The notes under the pieces: generated by a model
Told to the model about the DNA's origin: nothing
What the model saw: the letters and a program-made list of their open reading frames with translations, nothing else
Databases searched by the model: none
Position numbers and translations under genes: made by a program
Origin: Hippasteria phrygiana
Lineage: Eukaryota > Echinodermata > Asteroidea > Valvatida > Goniasteridae
DNA: 64,000 bases
Assembly (NCBI GenBank): GCA_037893225.1
Contig: JAZGUH010000550.1
Coordinates: forward strand, 620,001 to 684,000
Direction of reading: 5' to 3'
Shown: positions 12,701 to 25,746 of the stretch, one piece after another
Numbering within the stretch: the stretch's first letter is position 1
How the letters are laid out: each line of letters starts with the position of its first letter

Positions 12701-15700
12701 AAAGAAAATAAACATTGCGAGGTTTGAATTTTCTCCACAAGTTTGAACTCTAAGAAGCCGCCGATGATTGCAACATGTAGCGCCAGATCTAAGCTATCCA
12801 TACATGTCAAAATTACTGTATTTGGTTGATATTTCATGCAATTATGAATGAGTAAAGCAAGTCCATACCCCAGGGAATTTGACATGCATGGAGCAATAAA
12901 TAGACGGTAATATGTACACAGATGTTGACCGGAAAGAAAATAAACATTGCGAGGTTTGAATTTTCTCCACAAGTTTGAACTCTAAGAAGCCGCCGATGAT
13001 TGCAACATGTAGCGCCAGATCTAAGCTATCCATACATGTCAAAATTACTGCATTTGGTTGATATTTCATGCAATTATGAATGAGTAAAGCAAGACCATAC
13101 CCCAGGGAATTTGACAGGCATGGAGCAATAAATAAAAGGTAATATGCACACAGATGTTGGCCGGAAAGAAAATAAACATTGCGAGGTTTGAATTTTCTCC
13201 ACAAAATTTAACTCTAAGAAGCCGCCGATAATTGCAACATGTAGCGCCAGATCTAAGCTATCCATACATGTCAAAATTACTGAATTTGGTTGATATTTCA
13301 TGCAATTATGAATGAGTAAAACAAGTCCATTCCCCAGGGAATTTGACATGCATGGAGCAATAAATAGACGGTAACATGTACACAGATGTTGGCCGGAAAG
13401 AAAATAAACATTGCGAGGTTTGAATTTTCTCCACAAGTTTTAAATCTGGGAAGCCGCCGATGATTGCAACATGTAGCGCCAGATCTAAGCTATCCATACA
13501 TGTCAAAATTACTGCATTTGGTTGATATTTCATGCAATTATGAATGAGTAAAGCAAGTCCATACCCCAGGGAATTTGACATGCATGGAGCAATAAATAGA
13601 CGGTAATATGTACACAGATGTTGGCCGGAAAGAAAATAAACATTGCGAGGTTTGAATTTTCTCCACAAGTTTTAACTCTAAGAAGCCGCCGATGATTGCA
13701 ACATGTAGCGCCAGATCTAAGCTATCCATAAATGTCAAAATTACTGCATTTGGTTGATATTTCATGCAATTATGAATGAGTAAAGCAAGTCCATACCCCA
13801 GGGAATTTGACAGGCATGGAGCAATAAATAAAAGGTAATATGCACACAGATGGTGGCCGGAAAGAAAATAAACATTGCGAGGTTTGAATTTTCTCTACAA
13901 GTTTTAACTCTGGGAAGCCGCCGATGATTGCAACATGTAGCGCCAGATCTAAGCTATACATACATGTCAAAATTACTGCATTTGGTTGATATTTCATGCA
14001 ATTATGAATGAGTAAAGCAAGTCCATACCCCAGGGAATTTGACATGCATGGAGCAATAAATAGACGGTAATATGTACACAGATGTTGGCCGGAAAGAAAA
14101 TAAACATTGCGAGGTTTGAATTTTCTCCACAAGTTTGAACTCTAAGAAGCCGCCGATGATTGCAACATGTAGCGCCAGATCTAAGCTATCCATACATGTC
14201 AAAATTACTGCATTTGGTTGATATTTCATGCAATTATGAATGAGTAAAGCAAGTCCATACCCCAGGGAATTTGACAGGCATGGAGCAATAAATAAAAGGT
14301 AATATGCACACAGATGGTGGCCGGAAAGAAAATAAACATTGCGAGGTTTGAATTTTCTCCACAAGTTTGAACTCTAAGAAGCCGCCGATGATTGCAACAT
14401 GTAGCGCCAGATCTAAGCTATCCATACATGTCAAAATTACTGCATTTGGTTGATATTTCATGCAATTATGAATGAGTAAAGCAAGACCATACCCCAGGGA
14501 ATTTGACAGGCATGGAGCAATAAATAAAAGGTAATATGCACACAGATGTTGGCCGGAAAGAAAATAAACATTGCGAGGTTTGAATTTTCTCCACAAAATT
14601 TAACTCTAAGAAGCCGCCGATGATTGCAACATGTAGCGCCAGATCTAAGCTATACATACATGTCAAAATTACTGCATTTGGTTGATATTTCATGCAATTA
14701 TGAATGAGTAAAGCAAGTCCATACCCCAGGGAATTTGACATGCATGGAGCAATAAATAGACGGTAATATGTACACAGATGTTGGCCGGAAAGAAAATAAA
14801 CATTGCGAGGTTTGAATTTTCTCCACAAGTTTGAACTCTAAGAAGCCGCCGATGATTGCAACATGTAGCGCCAGATCTAAGCTATCCATACATGTCAAAA
14901 TTACTGTATTTGGTTGATATTTCATGCAATTATGAATGAGTAAAGCAAGTCCATACCCCAGGGAATTTGACATGCATGGAGCAATAAATAGACGGTAATA
15001 TGTACACAGATGTTGACCGGAAAGAAAATAAACATTGCGAGGTTTGAATTTTCTCCACAAGTTTGAACTCTAAGAAGCCGCCGATGATTGCAACATGTAG
15101 CGCCAGATCTAAGCTATCCATACATGTCAAAATTACTGCATTTGGTTGATATTTCATGCAATTATGAATGAGTAAAGCAAGACCATACCCCAGGGAATTT
15201 GACAGGCATGGAGCAATAAATAAAAGGTAATATGCACACAGATGTTGTCCGGAAAGAAAATAAACATTGCGAGGTTTGAATTTTCTCCACAAAATTTAAC
15301 TCTAAGAAGCCGCCGATAATTGCAACATGTAGCGCCAGATCTAAGCTATCCATACATGTCAAAATTACTGAATTTGGTTGATATTTCATGCAATTATGAA
15401 TGAGTAAAACAAGTCCATTCCCCAGGGAATTTGACATGCATGGAGCAATAAATAGACGGTAACATGTACACAGATGTTGGCCGGAAAGAAAATAAACATT
15501 GCGAGGTTTGAATTTTCTCCACAAGTTTTAACTCTGGGAAGCCGCCGATGATTGCAACATGTAGCGCCAGATCTAAGCTATCCATACATGTCAAAATTAC
15601 TGCATTTGGTTGATATTTCATGCAATTATGAATGAGTAAAGCAAGTCCATACCCCAGGGAATTTGACATGCATGGAGCAATAAATAGACGGTAATATGTA

Positions 15701-15776
15701 CACAGATGTTGGCCGGAAAGAAAATAAACATTGCGAGGTTTGAATTTTCTCCACAAGTTTTAACTCTAAGAAGCCG
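9745..15776. repeat. 27-monomer HOR, unit 2 (26 monomers, end lost)
   Basis: Copies 43-68, displaced 6264 bp from unit 1. Private changes seen are aagaaaccg near 10436 and caattccat near 11932. With the four private changes of unit 1 this makes about six noticed differences in nearly 6 kb, or roughly 99.9% identity by eye, against several per cent between adjacent monomers. Homology ends in copy 68 (15545-15776), whose tail is gttttaac where copy 41 has gtttgaac. Confidence 0.85.
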
Positions 15777-17400
15777 CCGATGATTGCAACATGTAGCGCC
15801 AGATCTAAGCTATCCATACATGTCAAAATTACTGCATTTGGTTGATATTTCATGCAATTATGAATGAGTAAAGCAAGACCATACCCCAGGGAATTTGACA
15901 GGCATGGAGCAATAAATAAAAGGTAATATGCACACAGATGTTGGCCGGAAAGAAAATAAACATTGCGAGGTTTGAATTTTCTCCACAAAATTTAACTCTA
16001 AGAAGCCGCCGATAATTGCAACATGTAGCGCCAGATCTAAGCTATCCATACATGTCAAAATTACTGAATTTGGTTGATATTTCATGCAATTATGAATGAG
16101 TAAAACAAGTCCATTCCCCAGGGAATTTGACATGCATGGAGCAATAAATAGACGGTAACATGTACACAGATGTTGGCCGGAAAGAAAATAAACATTGCGA
16201 GGTTTGAATTTTCTCTACAAGTTTTAACTCTGGGAAGCCGCCGATGATTGCAACATGTAGCGCCAGATCTAAGCTATACATACATGTCAAAATTACTGCA
16301 TTTGGTTGATATTTCATGCAATTATGAATGAGTAAAGCAAGTCCATACCCCAGGGAATTTGACATGCATGGAGCAATAAATAGACGGTAATATGTACACA
16401 GATGTTGACCGGAAAGAAAATAAACATTGCGAGGTTTGAATTTTCTCCACAAGTTTTAACTCTGGGAAGCCGCCGATGATTGCAACATGTAGCGCCAGAT
16501 CTAAGCTATCCATACATGTCAAAATTACTGCATTTGGTTGATATTTCATGCAATTATGAATGAGTAAAGCAAGTCCATACCCCAGGGAATTTGACATGCA
16601 TGGAGCAATAAATAGACGGTAATATGTACACAGATGTTGGCCGGAAAGAAAATAAACATTGCGAGGTTTGAATTTTCTCCACAAGTTTTAACTCTAAGAA
16701 GCCGCCGATGATTGCAACATGTAGCGCCAGATCTAAGCTATCCATACATGTCAAAATTACTGCATTTGGTTGATATTTCATGCAATTATGAATGAGTAAA
16801 GCAAGACCATACCCCAGGGAATTTGACAGGCATGGAGCAATAAATAAAAGGTAATATGCACACAGATGTTGGCCGGAAAGAAAATAAACATTGCGAGGTT
16901 TGAATTTTCTCCACAAAATTTAACTCTAAGAAGCCGCCGATAATTGCAACATGTAGCGCCAGATCTAAGCTATCCATACATGTCAAAATTACTGAATTTG
17001 GTTGATATTTCATGCAATTATGAATGAGTAAAACAAGTCCATTCCCCAGGGAATTTGACATGCATGGAGCAATAAATAGACGGTAACATGTACACAGATG
17101 TTGGCCGGAAAGAAAATAAACATTGCGAGGTTTGAATTTTCTCTACAAGTTTTAACTCTGGGAAGCCGCCGATGATTGCAACATGTAGCGCCAGATCTAA
17201 GCTATCCATACATGTCAAAATTACTGCATTTGGTTGATATTTCATGCAATTATGAATGAGTAAAGCAAGACCATACCCCAGGGAATTTGACATGCATGGA
17301 GCAATAAATAAAAGGTAATATGCACACAGATGTTGTCCGGAAAGAAAATAAACATTGCGAGGTTTGAATTTTCTCCACAAAATTTAACTCTAAGAAGCCG
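15777..17400. repeat. Satellite segment built from a recurring three-monomer motif
   Basis: Copies 69-75. An ordered trio recurs: a gtccatac copy with a gttttaactctaag tail, a gacc/aggc/aaaagg copy, then a ccattcccc copy with ctctaca and tctggg. It begins at copies 68, 72, 77 and 85, that is at spacings of 4, 5 and 8 monomers. Copy 71 (16241-16472) is mosaic, with tataca and ttgacc but a B-type gttttaactctggg tail. No unique sequence is present. Confidence 0.7.
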
Positions 17401-20400
17401 CCGATAATTGCAACATGTAGCGCCAGATCTAAGCTATCCATACATGTCAAAATTACTGAATTTGGTTGATATTTCATGCAATTATGAATGAGTAAAACAA
17501 GTCCATTCCCCAGGGAATTTGACATGCATGGAGCAATAAATAGACGGTAACATGTACACAGATGTTGGCCGGAAAGAAAATAAACATTGCGAGGTTTGAA
17601 TTTTCTCCACAAGTTTTAACTCTGGGAAGCCGCCGATGATTGCAACATGTAGCGCCAGATCTAAGCTATCCATACATGTCAAAATTACTGCATTTGGTTG
17701 ATATTTCATGCAATTATGAATGAGTAAAGCAAGTCCATACCCCAGGGAATTTGACATGCATGGAGCAATAAATAGACGGTAATATGTACACAGATGTTGG
17801 CCGGAAAGAAAATAAACATTGCGAGGTTTGAATTTTCTCCACAAGTTTTAACTCTAAGAAGCCGCCGATGATTGCAACATGTAGCGCCAGATCTAAGCTA
17901 TCCATACATGTCAAAATTACTGCATTTGGTTGATATTTCATGCAATTATGAATGAGTAAAGCAAGACCATACCCCAGGGAATTTGACAGGCATGGAGCAA
18001 TAAATAAAAGGTAATATGCACACAGATGTTGGCCGGAAAGAAAATAAACATTGCGAGGTTTGAATTTTCTCCACAAAATTTAACTCTAAGAAGCCGCCGA
18101 TAATTGCAACATGTAGCGCCAGATCTAAGCTATCCATACATGTCAAAATTACTGAATTTGGTTGATATTTCATGCAATTATGAATGAGTAAAACAAGTCC
18201 ATTCCCCAGGGAATTTGACATGCATGGAGCAATAAATAGACGGTAACATGTACACAGATGTTGGCCGGAAAGAAAATAAACATTGCGAGGTTTGAATTTT
18301 CTCTACAAGTTTTAACTCTGGGAAGCCGCCGATGATTGCAACATGTAGCGCCAGATCTAAGCTATACATACATGTCAAAATTACTGCATTTGGTTGATAT
18401 TTCATGCAATTATGAATGAGTAAAGCAAGTCCATACCCCAGGGAATTTGACATGCATGGAGCAATAAATAGACGGTAATATGTACACAGATGTTGGCCGG
18501 AAAGAAAATAAACATTGCGAGGTTTGAATTTTCTCCACAAGTTTGAACTCTAAGAAGCCGCCGATGATTGCAACATGTAGCGCCAGATCTAAGCTATCCA
18601 TACATGTCAAAATTACTGCATTTGGTTGATATTTCATGCAATTATGAATGAGTAAAGCAAGTCCATACCCCAGGGAATTTGACATGCATGGAGCAATAAA
18701 TAGACGGTAATATGTACACAGATGTTGGCCGGAAAGAAAATAAACATTGCGAGGTTTGAATTTTCTCCACAAGTTTGAACTCTAAGAAGCCGCCGATGAT
18801 TGCAACATGTAGCGCCAGATCTAAGCTATCCATACAGGTCAAAATTACTGTATTTGGTTGATATTTCATGCAATTATGAATGAGTAAAGCAAGTCCATAC
18901 CCCAGGGAATTTGACATGCATGGAGCAATAAATAGACGGTAATATGTACACAGATGTTGACCGGAAAGAAAATAAACATTGCGAGGTTTGAATTTTCTCC
19001 ACAAGTTTGAACTCTAAGAAGCCGCCGATGATTGCAACATGTAGCGCCAGATCTAAGCTATCCATACATGGCAAAATTACTGCATTTGGTTGATATTTCA
19101 TGCAATTATGAATGAGTAAAGCAAGACCATACCCCAGGGAATTTGACAGGCATGGAGCAATAAATAAAAGGTAATATGCACACAGATGTTGTCCGGAAAG
19201 AAAATAAACATTGCGAGGTTTGAATTTTCTCCACAAAATTTAACTCTAAGAAGCCGCCGATAATTGCAACATGTAGCGCCAGATCTAAGCTATCCATACA
19301 TGTCAAAATTACTGAATTTGGTTGATATTTCATGCAATTATGAATGAGTAAAACAAGTCCATTCCCCAGGGAATTTGACATGCATGGAGCAATAAATAGA
19401 CGGTAACATGTACACAGATGTTGGCCGGAAAGAAAATAAACATTGCGAGGTTTGAATTTTCTCCACAAGTTTTAACTCTGGGAAGCCGCCGATGATTGCA
19501 ACATGTAGCGCCAGATCTAAGCTATCCATACATGTCAAAATTACTGCATTTGGTTGATATTTCATGCAATTATGAATGAGTAAAGCAAGTCCATACCCCA
19601 GGGAATTTGACATGCATGGAGCAATAAATAGACGGTAATATGTACACAGATGTTGGCCGGAAAGAAAATAAACATTGCGAGGTTTGAATTTTCTCCACAA
19701 GTTTTAACTCTAAGAAGCCGCCGATGATTGCAACATGTAGCGCCAGATCTAAGCTATCCATACATGTCAAAATTACTGCATTTGGTTGATATTTCATGCA
19801 ATTATGAATGAGTAAAGCAAGACCATACCCCAGGGAATTTGACAGGCATGGAGCAATAAATAAAAGGTAATATGCACACAGATGTTGGCCGGAAAGAAAA
19901 TAAACATTGCGAGGTTTGAATTTTCTCCACAAAATTTAACTCTAAGAAGCCGCCGATAATTGCAACATGTAGCGCCAGATCTAAGCTATCCATACATGTC
20001 AAAATTACTGAATTTGGTTGATATTTCATGCAATTATGAATGAGTAAAACAAGTCCATTCCCCAGGGAATTTGACATGCATGGAGCAATAAATAGACGGT
20101 AACATGTACACAGATGTTGGCCGGAAAGAAAATAAACATTGCGAGGTTTGAATTTTCTCTACAAGTTTTAACTCTGGGAAGCCGCCGATGATTGCAACAT
20201 GTAGCGCCAGATCTAAGCTATACATACATGTCAAAATTACTGCATTTGGTTGATATTTCATGCAATTATGAATGAGTAAAGCAAGTCCATACCCCAGGGA
20301 ATTTGACATGCATGGAGCAATAAATAGACGGTAATATGTACACAGATGTTGGCCGGAAAGAAAATAAACATTGCGAGGTTTGAATTTTCTCCACAAGTTT

Positions 20401-20701
20401 GAACTCTAAGAAGCCGCCGATGATTGCAACATGTAGCGCCAGATCTAAGCTATCCATACATGTCAAAATTACTGCATTTGGTTGATATTTCATGCAATTA
20501 TGAATGAGTAAAGCAAGTCCATACCCCAGGGAATTTGACATGCATGGAGCAATAAATAGACGGTAATATGTACACAGATGTTGGCCGGAAAGAAAATAAA
20601 CATTGCGAGGTTTGAATTTTCTCCACAAGTTTGAACTCTAAGAAGCCGCCGATGATTGCAACATGTAGCGCCAGATCTAAGCTATCCATACAGGTCAAAA
20701 T
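17401..20701. repeat. 8-monomer (1856-bp) tandem HOR
   Basis: Copies 76-81 and the head of copy 82 (17401 to about 18845) match copies 84-89 and the head of copy 90 (19257 to about 20701). Copies 82 and 90 share the rare tacaggtc allele, then diverge at offset 59: actgta in copy 82, actgca in copy 90. The preceding copies 75 and 83 are alike but differ at offset 125. Confidence 0.75.
18793..19024. repeat. Chimeric monomer with a switch point resolved to 13 bp (copy 82)
   Basis: The head carries tacagg (g at 18837), an allele otherwise followed by actgca, aggc, aaaagg and ggtggcc, as in copies 23, 50 and 90. The rest carries actgta (t at 18851), gtccatac, atgc, gacgg and ttgaccgg, the haplotype of copies 26 and 53. 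The change of type therefore lies between 18837 and 18851. This fits unequal crossing-over or a gene-conversion end. Confidence 0.7.
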
Positions 20702-23664
20702 TACTGCATTTGGTTGATATTTCATGCAATTATGAATGAGTAAAGCAAGTCCATACCCCAGGGAATTTGACAGGCATGGAGCAATAAATAAAAGGTAATA
20801 TGCACACAGATGGTGGCCGGAAAGAAAATAAACATTGCGAGGTTTGAATTTTCTCCACAAGTTTGAACTCTAAGAAGCCGCCGATGATTGCAACATGTAG
20901 CGCCAGATCTAAGCTATCCATACATGTCAAAATTACTGCATTTGGTTGATATTTCATGCAATTATGAATGAGTAAAGCAAGACCATACCCCAGGGAATTT
21001 GACAGGCATGGAGCAATAAATAAAAGGTAATATGCATACAGATGTTGGCCGGAAAGAAAATAAACATTGCGAGGTTTGAATTTTCTCCACAAAATTTAAT
21101 TCTAAGAAGCCGCCGATGATTGCAACATGTAGCGCCAGATCTAAGCTATACATACATGTCAAAATTACTGCATTTGGTTGATATTTCATGCAATTATGAA
21201 TGAGTAAAGCAAGTCCATACCCCAGGGAATTTGACATGCATGGAGCAATAAATAGACGGTAATATGTACACAGATGTTGGCCGGAAAGAAAATAAACATT
21301 GCGAGGTTTGAATTTTCTCCACAAGTTTGAACTCTAAGAAGCCGCCGATGATTGCAACATGTAGCGCCAGATCTAAGCTATACATACATGTCAAAATTAC
21401 TGCATTTGGTTGATATTTCATGCAATTATGAATGAGTAAAGCAAGTCCATACCCCAGGGAATTTGACATGCATGGAGCAATAAATAGACGGTAATATGTA
21501 CACAGATGTTGGCCGGAAAGAAAATAAACATTGCGAGGTTTGAATTTTCTCCACAAGTTTGAACTCTAAGAAGCCGCCGATGATTGCAACATGTAGCGCC
21601 AGATCTAAGCTATCCATACATGTCAAAATTACTGTATTTAGTTGATATTTCATGCAATTATGAATGAGTAAAGCAAGTCCATACCCCAGGGAATTTGACA
21701 TGCATGGAGCAATAAATAAAAGGTAATATGCACACAGATGTTGGCCGGAAAGAAAATAAACATTGCGAGGTTTGAATTTTCTCCACAAAATTTAACTCTA
21801 AGAAGCCGCCGATAATTGCAACATGTAGCGCCAGATCTAAGCTATCCATACATGTCAAAATTACTGAATTTGGTTGATATTTCATGCAATTATGAATGAG
21901 TAAAACAAGTCCATTCCCCAGGGAATTTGACATGCATGGAGCAATAAATAGACGGTAACATGTACACAGATGTTGGCCGGAAAGAAAATAAACATTGCGA
22001 GGTTTGAATTTTCTCCACAAGTTTTAACTCTGGGAAGCCGCCGATGATTGCAACATGTAGCGCCAGATCTAAGCTATCCATACATGTCAAAATTACTGCA
22101 TTTGGTTGATATTTCATGCAATTATGAATGAGTAAAGCAAGTCCATACCCCAGGGAATTTGACATGCATGGAGCAATAAATAGACGGTAATATGTACACA
22201 GATGTTGGCCGGAAAGAAAATAAACATTGCGAGGTTTGAATTTTCTCCACAAGTTTGAACTCTAAGAAGCCGCCGATGATTGCAACATGTAGCGCCAGAT
22301 CTAAGCTATCCATAAATGTCAAAATTACTGCATTTGGTTGATATTTCATGCAATTATGAATGAGTAAAGCAAGTCCATACCCCAGGGAATTTGACAGGCA
22401 TGGAGCAATAAATAAAAGGTAATATGCACACAGATGGTGGCCGGAAAGAAAATAAACATTGCGAGGTTTGAATTTTCTCTACAAGTTTTAACTCTGGGAA
22501 GCCGCCGATGATTGCAACATGTAGCGCCAGATCTAAGCTATACATACATGTCAAAATTACTGCATTTGGTTGATATTTCATGCAATTATGAATGAGTAAA
22601 GCAAGTCCATACCCCAGGGAATTTGACATGCATGGAGCAATAAATAGACGGTAATATGTACACAGATGTTGGCCGGAAAGAAAATAAACATTGCGAGGTT
22701 TGAATTTTCTCCACAAGTTTGAACTCTAAGAAGCCGCCGATGATTGCAACATGTAGCGCCAGATCTAAGCTATCCATACATGTCAAAATTACTGCATTTG
22801 GTTGATATTTCATGCAATTATGAATGAGTAAAGCAAGACCATACCCCAGGGAATTTGACAGGCATGGAGCAATAAATAAAAGGTAATATGCACACAGATG
22901 TTGGCCGGAAAGAAAATAAACATTGCGAGGTTTGAATTTTCTCCACAAAATTTAACTCTAAGAAGCCGCCGATGATTGCAACATGTAGCGCCAGATCTAA
23001 GCTATACATACATGTCAAAATTACTGCATTTGGTTGATATTTCATGCAATTATGAATGAGTAAAGCAAGTCCATACCCCAGGGAATTTGACATGCATGGA
23101 GCAATAAATAGACGGTAATATGTACACAGATGTTGGCCGGAAAGAAAATAAACATTGCGAGGTTTGAATTTTCTCCACAAAATTTAACTCTAAGAAGCCG
23201 CCGATAATTGCAACATGTAGCGCCAGATCTAAGCTATCCATACATGTCAAAATTACTGAATTTGGTTGATATTTCATGCAATTATGAATGAGTAAAACAA
23301 GTCCATTCCCCAGGGAATTTGACATGCATGGAGCAATAAATAGACGGTAACATGTACACAGATGTTGGCCGGAAAGAAAATAAACATTGCGAGGTTTGAA
23401 TTTTCTCCACAAGTTTTAACTCTGGGAAGCCGCCGATGATTGCAACATGTAGCGCCAGATCTAAGCTATCCATACATGTCAAAATTACTGCATTTGGTTG
23501 ATATTTCATGCAATTATGAATGAGTAAAGCAAGTCCATACCCCAGGGAATTTGACATGCATGGAGCAATAAATAGACGGTAATATGTACACAGATGTTGG
23601 CCGGAAAGAAAATAAACATTGCGAGGTTTGAATTTTCTCCACAAGTTTTAACTCTAAGAAGCCG
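20702..23664. repeat. Satellite segment reusing pieces of the 27-mer
   Basis: Copies 90-102, 232 bp each. Copies 90-92 repeat the order of copies 23-25 (tacagg/ggtgg, then aggc/aaaagg, then tataca). Copies 97-98 repeat copies 33-34 and 60-61, including the rare cataaatg allele near 22313. The order between these pieces differs from the 27-mer, so the segment is a rearranged relative of it. Private changes include gcatacagatg near 21036 and tttaattctaag near 21098. Confidence 0.65.
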
Positions 23665-24360
23665 CCGATGATTGCAACATGTAGCGCCAGATCTAAGCTA
23701 TCCATACATGTCAAAATTACTGCATTTGGTTGATATTTCATGCAATTATGAATGAGTAAAGCAAGACCATACCCCAGGGAATTTGACAGGCATGGAGCAA
23801 TAAATAAAAGGTAATATGCACACAGATGTTGGCCGGAAAGAAAATAAACATTGCGAGGTTTGAATTTTCTCTACAAGTTTTAACTCTGGGAAGCCGCCGA
23901 TGATTGCAACATGTAGCGCCAGATCTAAGCTATACATACATGTCAAAATTACTGCATTTGGTTGATATTTCATGCAATTATGAATGAGTAAAGCAAGTCC
24001 ATACCCCAGGGAATTTGACATGCATGGAGCAATAAATAGACGGTAACATGTACACAGATGTTGGCCGGAAAGAAAATAAACATTGCGAGGTTTGAATTTT
24101 CTCTACAAGTTTTAACTCTGGGAAGCCGCCGATGATTGCAACATGTAGCGCCAGATCTAAGCTATACATACATGTCAAAATTACTGCATTTGGTTGATAT
24201 TTCATGCAATTATGAATGAGTAAAGCAAGTCCATACCCCAGGGAATTTGACAGGCATGGAGCAATAAATAGACGGTAATATGTACACAGATGTTGGCCGG
24301 AAAGAAAATAAACATTGCGAGGTTTGAATTTTCTCCACAAGTTTGAACTCTAAGAAGCCG
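23665..24360. repeat. Run of three mosaic monomers before the domain boundary
   Basis: Copies 103-105. Copy 103 has an A-type body (gacc, aggc, aaaagg, gcacac) and a B-type tail (ctctaca, gttttaac, tctggg). Copy 104 joins a tataca/gtccatacccc head to a B-type acatgtac and tctggg tail. Copy 105 joins tataca with aggc and gacgg, a combination rare elsewhere. Three consecutive mosaics next to the only large indel mark a place of repeated exchange. Confidence 0.6.
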
Positions 24361-24586
24361 CCGATGATTGCAACATGTAGCGCCAGATCTAAGCTATCCA
24401 TACATGTCAAAATTACTGCATTTGGTTGATATTTCATGCAATTATGAATGAGTAAAGCAAGACCATAAAAGCAAGACAGGCATGGAGCAATAAATAGACG
24501 GTAATATGTACACAGATGTTGGCCGGAAAGAAAATAAACATTGCGAGGTTTGAATTTTCTCCACAAAATTTAACTCTAAGAAGCCG
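24361..24586. repeat. 226-bp monomer with a local template-switch indel (copy 106)
   Basis: Where other copies have ccccagggaattt between gaccata and gacagg, this copy has only aaagcaa. That makes aaagcaagac occur twice, at 24454-24463 and 24468-24477. Thirteen bases are replaced by seven copied from just upstream, a net loss of 6 bp that removes the ccc/ggg dyad core. It is the only indel larger than 1 bp in the window. It also shifts the phase of everything downstream, and the first domain 2 allele appears in the next copy. Confidence 0.85.
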
Positions 24587-25746
24587 CCGATAATTGCAAC
24601 ATGTAGCGCCAGATCTAAGCTATCCATACATGTCAAAAATACTGAATTTGGTTGATATTTCATGCAATTATGAATGAGTAAAGCAAGTCCATACCCCAGG
24701 GAATTTGACATGCATGGAGCAATAAATAGACGGTAATATGTACACAGATGTTGGCCGGAAAGAAAATAAACATTGCGAGGTTTGAATTTTCTCCACAAGT
24801 TTGAACTCTAAGAAGCCGCCGATGATTGCAACATGTAGCGCCAGATCTAAGCTATCCATACATGTCAAAATTACTGCATTTGGTTGATATTTCATGCAAT
24901 TATGAATGAGTAAAGCAAGTCCATACCCCAGGGAATTTGACAGGCATGGAGCAATAAATAAAAGGTAATATGCACACAGATGGTGGCCGGAAAGAAAATA
25001 AACATTGCGAGGTTTGAATTTTCTCCACAAGTGTTAACTCTAAGAAGCCGCCGATAATTGCAACATGTAGCGCCAGATCTAAGCTATCCGTACATGTCAA
25101 AATTACTGTATTTGGTTGATATTTCATGCAATTATGAATGAGTAAAGCAAGTCCATACCGCAGGGAATTTGACATGCATGGAGCAATAAATAGACGGTAA
25201 TATGTACACAGATGTTGACCGGAAAGAAAATAAACATTGCGAGGTTTGAATTTTCTCCACAAGTTTGAACTCTAAGAAGCCGCCGATGATTGCAACATGT
25301 AGCGCCAGATCTAAGCTATCCATACATGTCAAAATTACTGAATTTGGTTGATATTTCATGCAATTATGAATGAGTAAAGCTAGTCCATACCCCAGGGAAT
25401 TTGACATGCATGGAGCAATAAATAGACGGTAACATGTACACAGATGTTGGCCGGAAAGAAAATAAACATTGCGAGGTTTGAATTTTCTCCACAAGTTTTA
25501 ACTCTAGGAAGCCGCCGATGATTGCAACATGTAGCGCCAGATCTAAGCTATACATACATGTCAAAATTACTGCATTTGGTTGATATTTCATGCAATTATG
25601 AATGAGTAAAGCAAGTCCATACCCCAGGGAATTTGACATGCATGGAGCAATAAATAGACGGTAATATGTACACAGATGTTGGCCGGAAAGAAAATAAACA
25701 TTGCGAGGTTTGAATTTTCTCCACAAGTTTGAACTCTAAGAAGCCG
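24587..25746. repeat. First domain 2 block (copies 107-111), repeated at 48945-50104
   Basis: The alleles aaaaatactg (offset 53), gtgttaac (tail, near 25031), tccgtac (offset 40, near 25090) and ataccgcagg (offset 110, near 25160) first appear here and are frequent to the right edge. The order of the five monomers matches copies 212-216 (48945-50104), about 24.36 kb away. The fifth has the rare pair aaagctagtcc and ctctaggaag. I saw none of these alleles to the left. Confidence 0.75.
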
